Counted from the stretch's first letter, positions 9,445 to 21,022 are shown. The stretch is 64,000 bases of DNA from Actinokineospora fastidiosa (GCF_014648415.1 NZ_BMRB01000002.1:1859814-1923813), one strand, 5' to 3'. Program-made: numbers and translations. The notes: a model not told the origin generated them from the letters alone.

Positions 9445-10380
9445 TCACTTGCCCGCGCCGAGGGTCAGGCCGGTGATGATCCGGCGGGCCAGCAGGATGT
9501 ACATGACCAGCATCGGGAGCACGACGATCGCCACGCCCGCGATCAGGCCGCCGTACTCGGACTGGTAGCTCGCCGCGCCGTAGAGCGTGAACAGCGCGCG
9601 GGCGAGGGTGAAGTTGGCGTTGTCGGTGAGGAACACGATCGCCAGCAGCGTCTCGTTCCACAGCCCGATCGCGTTGAGGATCAGTGCGGTGATCAGGCCG
9701 CCGCGGGCCAGCGGCAGCATCACCGTGAAGAACGTGCGGAACGGCGAGGCGCCGTCGATGGCGGCGGCCTCCTCCAGCTCGTCGGGCAGCGACTTGAAGA
9801 AGCCCGTCAGCAGGAACACGGTGAACGGCAGCGACAGCGCCACGTACACCAGGAACATGCCGAACAGGTTGTTCGTCAGCCCCAGGTCGGCCATCCCGAT
9901 GAACAGCGGGATCACCAGCGTCTGGAACGGGATGCCCATGCCGATGGCGAAGAAGTTCGTCATCGGGTTGCTGCCGCGCACGCCCAGCCTGGTCAGCGCG
10001 TACGCCGCGGGCGCCGCCACCGCCACGATGACCACCGACGACACCGCCACCAGCGCCACCGTCACCAGGAACGCGTTGCCGAAGCCCGCGTTCTCCCAGG
10101 CGTAGCGCAGGTTGCGGAACGGGTCGCCCCGCTCGAACCAGGTGTAGGGCAGGTGGAACGGCTTGTTGAAGATCTCGATCGGCGTCTTGAACGCCGCCGT
10201 CACCAGCCAGTACAGGATCACCACGTTCAGCGCGGTGAACAGCCACACGAACGCCATGCCGACGATGCGCAGCGGGCTGAACCCGCGCGCGGTCGGGGCC
10301 GGGCGCGGCTTGCGCGGCGGTGTGCGGTGCTCCCGGCGGACCCGGGTCTCGGGCGCGGACTCCGGCGCGGACACGGTCAT
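9445..10380 (-). CDS. ABC transporter permease (MalG/UgpE type)
   Basis: Inner-membrane permease of 311 residues with about six helices. A Pro/Arg-rich cytoplasmic N terminus of about 35 residues precedes the first helix. The EAA loop that docks the ATPase is EEAAAIDGASPFRTFFTVMLP, seen near residue 200. ATG at 10380 follows the upstream permease by 11 bases with GGGGGAGG before it, so it belongs to the same operon. Substrate class (sugar or glycerophosphodiester) is inferred from the family only. Confidence 0.88.
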   Translation of the reverse strand: MTVSAPESAPETRVRREHRTPPRKPRPAPTARGFSPLRIVGMAFVWLFTALNVVILYWLVTAAFKTPIEIFNKPFHLPYTWFERGDPFRNLRYAWENAGFGNAFLVTVALVAVSSVVIVAVAAPAAYALTRLGVRGSNPMTNFFAIGMGIPFQTLVIPLFIGMADLGLTNNLFGMFLVYVALSLPFTVFLLTGFFKSLPDELEEAAAIDGASPFRTFFTVMLPLARGGLITALILNAIGLWNETLLAIVFLTDNANFTLARALFTLYGAASYQSEYGGLIAGVAIVVLPMLVMYILLARRIITGLTLGAGK

Positions 10381-10391
10381 GTCCTCCCCCT

Positions 10392-11363
10392 TTAGAACTG
10401 GATGGTCTCGCGGCGCATGAGCCTGCGCAGCGCGACGACGAGGACGGACACCAACGCGATCATCATCACGGCCGCCGCGCACGCCATGCCGTACTCCGGC
10501 GAGCCCGCGGTGCCGAAGGACCGGTCGAACACGTAGAGGCCCAGCGTCCACGACTCGATCGGCGGCGAGTAGGTGCCCGGCCCGGCCAGGACGAACACCA
10601 GCTCGAAGATCTTGATCGCGCCGATCGTCCAGAGCACGCCTGCCACGCCGATGACGTCCCAGGTCAGCGGCAGGGTGACGTTGCGGAACTTCTGCCACGG
10701 CGTCGCGCCCGCGATGTCGGCGTCCTCGTAGAGGTACGGCGGGATGCGGTCGACCGCGGCCATCAGGATGGTGATGTAGAAGCCCGCGCTGGCCCAGATC
10801 AGGCAGCCGATCACGACCCAGGTCACGTTCTCCGGGGCCAGGAACTTCACCGCGTCGACGCCGATGCTCTCCAGCAGGTAGTTGACCAGGCCCTGCCGGT
10901 TCGGCCGGTAGATCATGATGATGCTGAAGAACATGCCCAGCGCGACCGGCGCGACGATGTTCGGGAAGAACAGGATCGCCCGCACGAGCTTCCCGCCGCG
11001 CATCTCGCGCAGCACCATCGTGAACAGGAACGCCAGCAGGAACGTGCCCACGCCCGCCACGAAGATGTAGAGCAGCGTGTTCAGGAACGAGTAGAGGAAC
11101 GCGTCGGAGGCGAACAGCTCGGTGAAGTTGCCGACGCCGTTGAACTCCGGGGTGTCGCCCGCGCCCTGCCACGACGTGAAGCCCAGCACGACCGTCGCCA
11201 CCGTGGGCACGACCATGAACAGCACGTACAGCCCGATCGCGGGCAGCAGGAACGGCCAGAACAACCGCTTCTTGCGGACCAGGTGCGCCCCGGCGGCGGA
11301 CGTGACGTCCGCCTCCGGGGAGGTGACCGGCGCCGGACGTGACGTCTGCGGCGAAGCCGCCAT
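10392..11363 (-). CDS. ABC transporter permease (MalF/UgpA type)
   Basis: A 323-residue membrane permease. After a 40-residue polar N terminus come about six helices; the EAA loop appears as YEDADIAGATPWQKFRNVTLP near residue 215. The ATG at 11363 overlaps the stop of the substrate-binding protein gene (TGATG), so translation is coupled. Pairs with the next permease to form the channel of the importer. Confidence 0.88.
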   Translation of the reverse strand: MAASPQTSRPAPVTSPEADVTSAAGAHLVRKKRLFWPFLLPAIGLYVLFMVVPTVATVVLGFTSWQGAGDTPEFNGVGNFTELFASDAFLYSFLNTLLYIFVAGVGTFLLAFLFTMVLREMRGGKLVRAILFFPNIVAPVALGMFFSIIMIYRPNRQGLVNYLLESIGVDAVKFLAPENVTWVVIGCLIWASAGFYITILMAAVDRIPPYLYEDADIAGATPWQKFRNVTLPLTWDVIGVAGVLWTIGAIKIFELVFVLAGPGTYSPPIESWTLGLYVFDRSFGTAGSPEYGMACAAAVMMIALVSVLVVALRRLMRRETIQF

Positions 11364-12769
11364 CAGCCCGCTGCCTTCCAGAACTCGGCCTGCTTGGCGG
11401 CCAGGCCGTCGATGAACTGCTGGGCGCTGATGTTGCCCTTCAGCAGGTCGTTGTTGAGCGGGTAGAACACGTTGTCGACCCACTTGCCAGCGGCCAGGCC
11501 GTCGAGGCCGTCCATGAAGATCGCCCGTTCGGCGCTGTCGTCCTCCAGGGCGGCCTTGACGTCCTTGAGCGAGTCCGGGACCGCCAGGTCGGGGCGCGGG
11601 GTCAGGTTGTCGGCCACGGCCGGGATGCCGGAGAGGATGTCCTTGTTGAGCACGTAGGCGATGAACGCCTTGGCAGCCTCGGGGTGCGCTGCCTTCTTGG
11701 TGACCGAGAACCCGATGGGCAGCTGCTCGACGATCTTGTGCGGGGCGTCCGACGGCGTCGGGAACTGGAACGAGCCGTAGCTGATGCCCTTGTCGCCGCC
11801 CTGCTTGTTCAGGTACTCGCGGGTCTCGCTCGGACCCCACGAGCCGACGAACAGGAAGGCCGCCTCGCCGTCCGCCCAGCGCTGCTGGACCTGCGGGAAC
11901 TTGGAGGCGTCCCAGCCGTCGATGAAGTAGCCGCCGTCGCCCATGCGCTCGACCAGCGCCGCGGCCTTGGCGAAGCCGGGCTCGGTCTTCCACGCCTGGC
12001 CGGTCTTGTCCTGCGCGGCCTCGGACAGGCCGCCGGGGCCGACGTAGCGGGCGGCGATCTGGGTGAAGAAGTAGGCGTTGTAGAAGTTGATGTCGCCGTC
12101 CTGGGCGATGGCGGCCATGCCGTCGGCCTTCGCCTTGTCGAACAGGGCGAACAGGTCGTCCATGGTCTGCGGCGGCTTCAGGTCCGGGAACAGGTCCTTG
12201 TTGTACCACCAGGCGTTGCCGAGGATCTCGTACGGCACCGAGAAGAGGGCGCCGTCGTCCTGCTTGGCCTGGGGCATGTCGTAGAAGCTCGCGGGCACGA
12301 CGTCGCGGACGGTCTTGTCGCCCTCGCCGACCTTGTAGTCCAGCACGTCCTCCACCGACTGGGTCCCGCCCGCGGCGACGACGGCGGCGCGCACCTGGCT
12401 GATGTCCTGGTCGAACAGGTCGGGCACGGTGTCGGTGTTCAGCGACGGCGCCACGTTCTGGGTCAGCAGCTTGCGGCCGAGCCACTGGACGTTGACCTTG
12501 ACGCCGGTCTTGTCCTGGAAGCAGCGGATCGCCTTGCTGAGGACCTTGCCCTGGGGCTCGTCCTCGGTCCACATCGACCAGTAGGTGAACTCCTTGTCGG
12601 TGGCGGGCTTGGTCCCGACCTCCGGACACGGGGCGTTGAGGTAGTCGTCGACACCGGGGAGGGTGAGCGGTGCTTCCCCGCCGCCGCCACCCGCATCGGA
12701 CCCACCGCCGCATCCCGCGAGCGTCAGCACGGCTGCCGCCGCCATGACCGTCAACCTGGTCGAACGCAT
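11363..12769 (-). CDS. Extracellular solute-binding lipoprotein of the carbohydrate ABC transporter
   Basis: Captures the substrate outside the membrane and delivers it to the permeases. The 468-residue protein has a lipoprotein signal ending in LTLAGC near residue 20, followed by a Gly-rich linker and a family 1 solute-binding fold: SMWTEDEPQGKVLSKAI, VPYEILGNAWWYNKDLF and WADGEAAFLFVGSWG are typical of sugar-binding members. An ATG at 12769 with AGGTGGTG just upstream is chosen; an in-frame longer frame lacks a signal. It is the first gene of the operon and has a recognisable promoter. Sugar versus glycerophosphodiester cannot be decided. Confidence 0.9.
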   Translation of the reverse strand: MRSTRLTVMAAAAVLTLAGCGGGSDAGGGGGEAPLTLPGVDDYLNAPCPEVGTKPATDKEFTYWSMWTEDEPQGKVLSKAIRCFQDKTGVKVNVQWLGRKLLTQNVAPSLNTDTVPDLFDQDISQVRAAVVAAGGTQSVEDVLDYKVGEGDKTVRDVVPASFYDMPQAKQDDGALFSVPYEILGNAWWYNKDLFPDLKPPQTMDDLFALFDKAKADGMAAIAQDGDINFYNAYFFTQIAARYVGPGGLSEAAQDKTGQAWKTEPGFAKAAALVERMGDGGYFIDGWDASKFPQVQQRWADGEAAFLFVGSWGPSETREYLNKQGGDKGISYGSFQFPTPSDAPHKIVEQLPIGFSVTKKAAHPEAAKAFIAYVLNKDILSGIPAVADNLTPRPDLAVPDSLKDVKAALEDDSAERAIFMDGLDGLAAGKWVDNVFYPLNNDLLKGNISAQQFIDGLAAKQAEFWKAAG

Positions 12770-12835
12770 GATCACCACCTGATCGAGGATGCCAATCTGC
12801 GACCTGGGCCACACACCGGCTGCATGTTTTTGCGC

Positions 12836-12864
12836 AGTTTGGTCTCGTTTAGAGCATCTGTCAA
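12836..12864 (-). promoter_or_regulatory. Promoter of the ABC transporter operon
   Basis: Reading leftward, TTGACA (12859-12864) is followed after 17 bases by CAAACT (12836-12841). The -35 is a perfect consensus. CTGC at 12820 and GCAG ending at 12837 form a short inverted repeat around an A/T-rich centre at the start-point, a plausible place for a LacI-type repressor, but no such regulator is in the window. The leader is about 60 bases. Confidence 0.6.
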
Positions 12865-13037
12865 CACTCAAGCGCGCATCATTCGACACACGGGCGAGTA
12901 ACGATTGGTTTATACCACTGCCGATCGCCCCGACCTAACCCCCGAATCGGTCGAGATACCCGACGAGGGTGGGAAAGTTCCGGACATGACGACAGGACGG
13001 CATCACCGAGATGATGCCGTCATTCAAGCGCGAACGC

Positions 13038-13463
13038 TCAGCAGCCGTCGACGGCGTCGGGGTGCAGGTAGGCGTCGATGAGCCAGCCCTCGGGGGCCGA
13101 CAGCGCCTTCATCGCGCCGACGCCGCAGCCGCTCATCTCCACCACGGTCTCGCTGTCGCGGATCGTCGAGTCGGGCGCCTTCGCCGCGAACGCGGCCGGG
13201 TCGCCGACACCGCCCGCCGCCTCGGTCACCCCGAGGTCGCACTGGGCGACGCCCCACTCGTCCTGGAACGCGACCCGGCCGGACGGGGTGAACAGGGCGC
13301 ACACGCCCGGGCCGTCGGCCCGCGCGAGCCGGGAGACGAACTCGCCGTAGAGGCGCTCGGGGGACTCCTGCGGCGCCGGGCCGTCCGCCTTCATCGGCGG
13401 CGCCTCCGGCGACGTGCACGCCGTCAGCGACAGCAGGAGCAGGGCGGCCAGGACGCGGGTCAC
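13038..13463 (-). CDS. Small putative lipoprotein of unknown function
   Basis: A 141-residue protein with a short signal ending in the lipobox LSLTAC near residue 15, then a Pro-rich linker and a domain of about 100 residues with conserved-looking Cys (GVCALF, AQCDLG, SGCGVG and a C-terminal DGC). The pattern 'RLYGEFVSRLARADGPGVC' resembles small NTF2-like or LppX-type lipoproteins of actinomycetes, but I do not recognise the family. GTG at 13463 is chosen because the signal starts there. Lies 47 bases after the esterase lipoprotein on the same strand. Confidence 0.65.
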   Translation of the reverse strand: MTRVLAALLLLSLTACTSPEAPPMKADGPAPQESPERLYGEFVSRLARADGPGVCALFTPSGRVAFQDEWGVAQCDLGVTEAAGGVGDPAAFAAKAPDSTIRDSETVVEMSGCGVGAMKALSAPEGWLIDAYLHPDAVDGC

Positions 13464-13510
13464 AGGGAAGAACCTAGCCCCGCGGACCGTCTTGATCGAT
13501 CCGTTGCCGG

Positions 13511-14302
13511 TTAACCGATGGACTTCCCGATGTGGCGGAGCACGTCGGGCATCACCGACGCCCAGTACTCCTCGGTGTGGCCCGCGCCCGGGGCGAAGAA
13601 CGATTCGGCGTCCGTGCGGGCCGCCAGCGCGCGGGCGGCGTCGGCCAGCTCGTCGTCCTCGCCGCACCAGACGGCGATGGGGACGCTGGAGGTGCCCGTC
13701 AGCGGGTTGGTCTCGGCCCAGCGGACCTCGTCGCGCAGGCCGAAGTCGGAGGCGGCCGCCCAGTCGGGGAACACCGCGGGGCTCACCATCGCGACCACGG
13801 TGGGGCCGGGCTCCTGGGCGTAGGTGTAGGCGGCGACCGCGCCGGTGGAGATGCCCATGACGGCGAACGGCGTGGGCGCGAGCCCGGCCGCGACCAGCCA
13901 GCCCGGCAGCTCATCGACCAGCATCTTCTGGGCCTCCGCCGTCCACTCGCCGCCGTCGACGGCCACCACCGCGAACGGCGGCAGGCCCGCCCGGTCGGTG
14001 GCGGTGAGCAGCGGCGGCAGCCCCAGCTCGACGAACTGCCGGGCGTCCGCGCCGAAGCCGTGCAGCGCCAGGCACACCGGCAGCTCGCCCGCCACGTCAC
14101 GCGGGCGCATGATCACCACCTGCACGTCGCCGATGGACGACCGGTACACCAATTCGCTCAGCGACGGGGTCGCCAGGGTCGGCGGGGTGACGGTGAGCTC
14201 GGCGGCCGGGGTGACCGGCGCCGCGGGCGCAGGCCGCTTGCCACACGCCGCCAGCAGTGCCAACGCGCCGAACCCGAGCAATCTTCGTCTGCTGAAGTCC
14301 AC
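13511..14302 (-). CDS. Exported alpha/beta hydrolase (esterase-like) lipoprotein
   Basis: A 263-residue exported enzyme. The N terminus SRRRLLGFGALALLAAC combines a twin-arginine-like motif with a lipobox (Cys20). The catalytic fold shows LALHGFGADAR near residue 80, the nucleophile elbow GISTG with Ser152, an acid in WCGEDDE, and His in GAGHTEEYW. The whole layout resembles esterase-D or antigen-85-like hydrolases. GTG at 14302 gives the complete signal. A clear paralogue lies at 44434-45279, in which the serine is missing. Substrate unknown. Confidence 0.78.
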   Translation of the reverse strand: MDFSRRRLLGFGALALLAACGKRPAPAAPVTPAAELTVTPPTLATPSLSELVYRSSIGDVQVVIMRPRDVAGELPVCLALHGFGADARQFVELGLPPLLTATDRAGLPPFAVVAVDGGEWTAEAQKMLVDELPGWLVAAGLAPTPFAVMGISTGAVAAYTYAQEPGPTVVAMVSPAVFPDWAAASDFGLRDEVRWAETNPLTGTSSVPIAVWCGEDDELADAARALAARTDAESFFAPGAGHTEEYWASVMPDVLRHIGKSIG

Positions 14303-14374
14303 AATGGTCCTCTCACCTCGCCGACCGGGCGGCCGAGTATAGGTCTGGACCATTACGGTGCGGCACCGGTTCGA

Positions 14375-14845
14375 TCACGCTCGCCGCATGCGCAGGAAGT
14401 CGGTCACGCCGAACAGCCGGTGGGCCCGCCGTTCGCCTGGGTCGAACAGGTCCTCGACCTCGGGTCCCGACACCAGCTCCGGCCGCGTGACCTGGAACGA
14501 CTCGCCGTCGTGGTCGACGGTCGCACCGCCAGCGGCGAGCACGTTGCGCACCCAGTCGGCCCGAGGACCGTACGGGAGGGCGACCACGAGCCCCTGCCCG
14601 TGCGCCACCGCCACGACCGGCGTCCGGTAGGCGGCGCCGCTGGTCCGCCCGGTGTGGTGGACGACGGACGCGTAGGCGCCGACAGAGCCCGCCGTCCGCA
14701 GCTGGCGGGGGTTGAGCAGCCTACGGTTCATCCGGCGGACCAGGTCCTGGACAAGCCGGACCTTGGTCCGCATGGTCACCAGGAACGCCAGGCCGAGCAC
14801 CGCCACCACGCCCACGACCCAGCCCGCGATCACCAGAACCGTCAC
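14375..14845 (-). CDS. Deazaflavin (F420)-dependent nitroreductase-family protein, membrane-anchored
   Basis: About 156 residues. An N-terminal transmembrane helix (VTVLVIAGWVVGVVAVLGLAF) precedes a domain with HHTGRTSGAAYRTPVVAV and a GPRADWVRNVLAAGG segment, the signature of the DDN family that uses reduced F420 to reduce quinones or nitro compounds. GTG at 14845 is chosen since it aligns with the start of the upstream small duplicate; GTG at 14848 is an alternative. Overlaps the stop of the 34-codon ORF, so the MDR dehydrogenase, small ORF and this gene are coupled. Probably acts in membrane redox metabolism. Confidence 0.8.
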   Translation of the reverse strand: MTVLVIAGWVVGVVAVLGLAFLVTMRTKVRLVQDLVRRMNRRLLNPRQLRTAGSVGAYASVVHHTGRTSGAAYRTPVVAVAHGQGLVVALPYGPRADWVRNVLAAGGATVDHDGESFQVTRPELVSGPEVEDLFDPGERRAHRLFGVTDFLRMRRA

Positions 14846-14946
14846 CACTCACCCCTCCCCAACCACGACGAAACCCTGCCCCGCACCGCCACCCCAAGCG
14901 CCCCCACCGCGCCAAGGACCCAGACCCCAATCAGCAGGACCGTCAC
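14842..14946 (-). CDS. 34-residue membrane peptide, duplicate of the DDN-family N-terminal helix
   Basis: A tiny ORF between the MDR dehydrogenase and the deazaflavin-type gene. It starts GTG at 14946 with GAGGAGG eight bases upstream, inside the end of the dehydrogenase gene. It encodes one hydrophobic helix (VTVLLIGVWVLGAVGALGVA) and a basic tail. Its first 60 bases match the first 60 of the next gene at 47 positions without gaps. It is therefore a tandem partial duplication. The good ribosome site and overlapping stop/start suggest it is translated, perhaps only to couple translation. No function is claimed. Confidence 0.5.
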   Translation of the reverse strand: MTVLLIGVWVLGAVGALGVAVRGRVSSWLGRGEW

Positions 14947-14949
14947 AGC

Positions 14950-15942
14950 TCAGCCCTCCTCAACCGCGACGACGACCTTGCCCCGTGCCGTCCCGCCCGC
15001 CAGGTGTGCCACGGCGGCCGGGGTGTCCGCCAACGGGAACACCCGGTCGACCGCGGGCCGGACGTGGCCGTCCTCGATCAGCCTCGTCAGCGCGTCGAGG
15101 TCGGCACCGCTCGGCTTCGCCACCAGCGGCGCCAGCCGCTGGTTCACCACCAGGTTGAGCGCCATCATCCGCAGCAGCCGCCCGAGCGGGCCGAGCCAGA
15201 CGTCCTGGCGGCGGCCGAACGAGGCCAGGTACGTCGCCCCCGGCAGCAGCACCTGCCGCCACGCGCTCGGCGAGTGGTCGCCGCCGTTGTCGAGCACCAG
15301 GTGGAAGCCCGGCCGCAGGCGGGTCGCGTCCTCCGCGGCGCGGTCCACCACCTCGTCCGCGCCGAGCGAGCGGACCATCGCGACCTTGTCGCGCCCGCAC
15401 ACGCCCGTCACCCACGCTCCCCGCGCCTTGGCGATCTGCACGGCGAAGCTGCCCACCCCGCCAGCGGCCCCGTTCACCAGGACGCGCTGGCCCTCCCGCA
15501 CGTCGCGCATCGCCTGCAGCGCGGTCGCCCCCGCCAGCGGGACGGCGGCCGCCTCCACGGCGGACAGCCCGGCGGGCCTCAACCGCACGGAGTCCGCGGA
15601 GACGCGCACATACTCGGCCACCGCCCCCATCGCGGGCAGGATCCCGCGCTGGTCCACCCGCCCGTAGACCTCGTCGCCCGGCTTGACCGCGGTCACCCCC
15701 CGCCCGACGGCCTCGACCTGGCCAGCGAAATCGCTGCCGACACCGCCCACCCGGGGCCGCATGCCCAACTGGAACGGCCGCATCACGTACGGCACGCCGT
15801 TGAGGATGTGCAGGTCCGCGGCGTTGAGGCCGGCCGCGCGCACCCGGACCAGCACCTCGCCCTCGTCCTCCCCCGGCACCGGCACCTCGGCTAATCGCAG
15901 CACCTCGGCCGCGCCGTACCGGTCGAATCTGATCGCTTTCAT
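14950..15942 (-). CDS. NAD(P)-dependent alcohol dehydrogenase / quinone oxidoreductase family (MDR)
   Basis: A 330-residue medium-chain dehydrogenase/reductase without structural or catalytic zinc Cys clusters, hence closer to quinone oxidoreductases. Features: N-terminal GroES-like part with AAGLNAADLHIL and GSDFAGQVEAVG, then the nucleotide-binding GAAGGVGSFAVQIAK near residue 155, and SLGADEVVD. ATG at 15942 has GGAGGGGG upstream. It leads a short operon with the small peptide and the deazaflavin-type gene, behind a promoter with two matched operators, so it is probably induced by the ligand of the neighbouring TetR. Confidence 0.85.
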   Translation of the reverse strand: MKAIRFDRYGAAEVLRLAEVPVPGEDEGEVLVRVRAAGLNAADLHILNGVPYVMRPFQLGMRPRVGGVGSDFAGQVEAVGRGVTAVKPGDEVYGRVDQRGILPAMGAVAEYVRVSADSVRLRPAGLSAVEAAAVPLAGATALQAMRDVREGQRVLVNGAAGGVGSFAVQIAKARGAWVTGVCGRDKVAMVRSLGADEVVDRAAEDATRLRPGFHLVLDNGGDHSPSAWRQVLLPGATYLASFGRRQDVWLGPLGRLLRMMALNLVVNQRLAPLVAKPSGADLDALTRLIEDGHVRPAVDRVFPLADTPAAVAHLAGGTARGKVVVAVEEG

Positions 15943-15960
15943 CGCTCCCCCTCCATCAGG

Positions 15961-15992
15961 CTTACGTCGTAAGGCTAATCTTACGCTGTAAG
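15961..15992. promoter_or_regulatory. Two tandem CTTAC-N3-GTAAG operators
   Basis: Inverted repeats CTTACGTCGTAAG (15961-15973) and CTTACGCTGTAAG (15980-15992), centres 19 bp apart, about two helical turns. The TTAC-N3-GTAA pattern is typical of TetR-family binding sites. One copy fills the -10/-35 spacer and the other covers the start-point of the dehydrogenase promoter, a classic repressor layout. The TetR gene ending 45 bases away is the likely ligand. Confidence 0.8.
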
Positions 15993-16000
15993 GCCGTCAA
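15972..16000 (-). promoter_or_regulatory. Promoter of the dehydrogenase operon
   Basis: On the minus strand TTGACG (15995-16000), 17 bases, then TAGCCT (15972-15977). The operators described at 15961-15992 overlap the spacer and the start. This gives the dehydrogenase its own regulated promoter despite lying on the same strand as the upstream TetR. Confidence 0.7.
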
Positions 16001-16036
16001 TGGGCGCGCGGCGGCCCGGCGGGAGCGAAGCGGGAA

Positions 16037-16705
16037 TCAGCCCTCGGCGCGCAGGCGCTCCAGGCCGGAGAGGATCAGGTCGAGGCCGAACTCGAACTCC
16101 GCCTGGTGGTCGCACCAGCCCAGCGCGCTGTCCGGGTCGTCGTGCGCGATCTCGGCCACCATCGCGGCCAGGTGCGGGAAGTGCTCGGCCAGCTCCTGCA
16201 CCATCGCCTCGGCCTCGGCGTCGGCAGCCGGGTCGGAGAGGTCGAACAGCTCCTGGGAGAAGCCCAGCGCCCGGCTGCCCAGCGCGTGCAGCGCGCGGTG
16301 GGCCAGGTCGTAGGAGAAGCCGCCAGCGCGGAAGATCGCCAGGACCCCGTCGTAGTACGCGATCACCCCGGGACTGATCGACGTGCGGGTCTCCAGCACG
16401 CGCGCGGCCCAGGGGTGGCGCAGGAACACCTGGCGGGCGGTGAGGACGCGGGCGCGCATCGCCGCCTGCCAGTCCTCGACCACGGGCTCGCCCACCGCCT
16501 CGGCGATCTCGGCCATGACGACCTCGATGACGCCGTCGAGCAGGGCTTCCTTGTTCGCGACGTGGTGGTACAGCGACATCGCCTCGACACCCAGGTCCTG
16601 GGCGAGACGGCGCATGGTGAGGGCGGCGATGCCGTCCCGGTCGGCGATGGCGACGGCCGCGCCCAGCACGCGCGCGCGGCTCAGCGGGACGCGCTCGGCC
16701 GTCAC
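16037..16705 (-). CDS. TetR family regulator (TetR_C_1 type)
   Basis: A 222-residue repressor. The helix-turn-helix is at about residues 25-50 ([29 protein letters not shown]), the variant with SLYHHV that is typical of TetR/AcrR relatives with the TetR C-terminal domain. The rest is helical ligand-binding domain. The GTG start overlaps the rbfA stop (GTGA), so the regulator is translated from the rbfA operon, which is unusual. Two matched inverted repeats lie just downstream in the dehydrogenase promoter; control of that operon is inferred from position and motif type. Confidence 0.88.
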   Translation of the reverse strand: MTAERVPLSRARVLGAAVAIADRDGIAALTMRRLAQDLGVEAMSLYHHVANKEALLDGVIEVVMAEIAEAVGEPVVEDWQAAMRARVLTARQVFLRHPWAARVLETRTSISPGVIAYYDGVLAIFRAGGFSYDLAHRALHALGSRALGFSQELFDLSDPAADAEAEAMVQELAEHFPHLAAMVAEIAHDDPDSALGWCDHQAEFEFGLDLILSGLERLRAEG

Positions 16706-17157
16706 TGGTCGTCTTCTGGCTCGGCTTCCCGCGGCGCCTTGTACGGGTCCGCCTCGCCCGCCGGGGTCGCGCCGGAGGCCAGGGCGGCCACCTCGGCGTC
16801 GGCCGCGCGGGCCTGGGCGAGCAGGTCGTCGATGCGGCGGGAGTCCTCGGGGATGGTGTCCGCGATGAACTGCAGGGTCGGGGTGAACCGCACGCCGGTC
16901 TGCTGGCCGACCTTGCTGCGCAGCACGCCGCGCGCGCTGTTCAGGGCGGCCGCCGCGCCCGCCATGTCCGGCTCGGTGTCGATGCGGTCGCCGAGGACGG
17001 TGTAGTAGACCGTCGCCTCGCGCAGGTCGGCGGTCACCCGGGCGTCGGTGATGGTGACCCGGGCCAGGCGCGGGTCCTTGACCTCGTGCTCCAGGGCCGA
17101 GGCCACGATCTGGGTGATGCGCTTCGCCAGTTTGCGAGCGCGCGGTGCGTCGGCCAC
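16702..17157 (-). CDS. rbfA: 30S ribosome-binding factor A
   Basis: Assists 16S rRNA 5'-end maturation in the 30S subunit and cold adaptation. The 151-residue product has the KH-like core with [14 protein letters not shown] and the [17 protein letters not shown] segment, then [21 protein letters not shown], all typical of RbfA. A charged C-terminal tail follows. It lies 13 bases after ylxP. Its stop overlaps the TetR start; in most relatives the next gene is the DHH phosphoesterase nrnA, which is not here. Confidence 0.95.
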   Translation of the reverse strand: MADAPRARKLAKRITQIVASALEHEVKDPRLARVTITDARVTADLREATVYYTVLGDRIDTEPDMAGAAAALNSARGVLRSKVGQQTGVRFTPTLQFIADTIPEDSRRIDDLLAQARAADAEVAALASGATPAGEADPYKAPREAEPEDDQ

Positions 17158-17170
17158 GACAGCGTTCCTT

Positions 17171-17467
17171 CTAGTCGTCGTCCGGCCCGAGCAACCGGTG
17201 CCGGGCGGACAGGAGTTCCAATTCGGGGCGGCCCGCGACCAGGCGTTCGCACGCGTCCATGATGTCGCGGACGTGCCCGGCGTCCGCGGCCGCGACCGCC
17301 ACGCCGATGAGGGCCCGCCGGTGCAGGTCCAGGTGGCCCGCCTCGGCGGCGGAGACCTCGAACCGGCGGCGCAGCTCGGCGATCACGGGCCGCACGGCGG
17401 ACCGCTTCTGCTTCAGGGAGTGGACGTCGCCGAGCAACACGTCCAACTCAAGAGCACCTACATACAT
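17171..17467 (-). CDS. DUF503 family protein (YlxP)
   Basis: A 98-residue protein of the DUF503/YlxP family, regularly found between infB and rbfA; it begins [22 protein letters not shown], as family members do (the LKxKR element is conserved). A role as a ribosome maturation accessory factor has been suggested for the family. It starts 60 bases after infB, past a strong hairpin, and precedes rbfA. Confidence 0.9.
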   Translation of the reverse strand: MYVGALELDVLLGDVHSLKQKRSAVRPVIAELRRRFEVSAAEAGHLDLHRRALIGVAVAAADAGHVRDIMDACERLVAGRPELELLSARHRLLGPDDD

Positions 17468-17486
17468 GGGTGAGGGTGTTGGTCGG

Positions 17487-17520
17487 ACCGGGGGCGCTCC
17501 ACGGGTGGAGCGCCCCCGGT
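17487..17520 (-). terminator. Strong hairpin after infB
   Basis: A perfect 15-bp stem (17487-17501 with 17506-17520) around a CGGG loop, seven bases past the infB stop. There is no U-tract, as is common in actinomycetes. It could end part of the transcripts and lower expression of ylxP-rbfA-tetR, or protect the infB 3' end. Confidence 0.7.
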
Positions 17521-17527
17521 CGGCTGA

Positions 17528-20554
<3,027 letters not shown>

Positions 20555-20644
20555 TGCTCTCCTCATCTGGTGAGGTCGGCGGGCATGGGTCCCGTCGACC
20601 TCGTCCTAACGTCGCGCGTTCATGTCTTCAGCTTCACGGCTGAC

Positions 20645-21001
20645 TCATGACGGGTCGACCTGCCTTCTGTCCTTCACAGCGGCGCGGGAAGATCCCGCGC
20701 CTGCACGGCCTGCGATCCGGTCGATCTCCGACCGGAGGCCCTCGACGCCGACCGCCCCCGGGGCCCGGAGGGCCCTGGGGAACGCGCGCCGCTTCTCGGC
20801 CTTGGCCAGACACTCGGGCTGGGGGTGTATCCACGCCCCCCGACCGGGCATCCGCCGCCGCGGGTCGGGGATGGCCTCCCCGTCCGCGAGCACCACTCGC
20901 AGCAGTTCCGTGTCCACCGCCCGGGTGCGGCATCCGACGCAGGTCCGCACCCGCTGGGCTGGACCGGGACGCGCGGAAACCGGTTCCGGACGATGAACCA
21001 C
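20645..21001 (-). CDS. ylxR: YlxR family RNA-binding protein (DUF448)
   Basis: A 118-residue protein between nusA and infB. RTCVGCR at about residue 20 and GRGAWIHPQPECL near residue 55 are the defining elements of the YlxR fold, which binds RNA and may act in RNA processing or regulate RNase P. It begins GTG, 21 bases after nusA, and ends 90 bases before infB. A basic, Arg-rich C terminus is present. Confidence 0.9.
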   Translation of the reverse strand: MVHRPEPVSARPGPAQRVRTCVGCRTRAVDTELLRVVLADGEAIPDPRRRMPGRGAWIHPQPECLAKAEKRRAFPRALRAPGAVGVEGLRSEIDRIAGRAGAGSSRAAVKDRRQVDPS

Positions 21002-21022
21002 GGGAAGTCTATCTCGTTTCGT

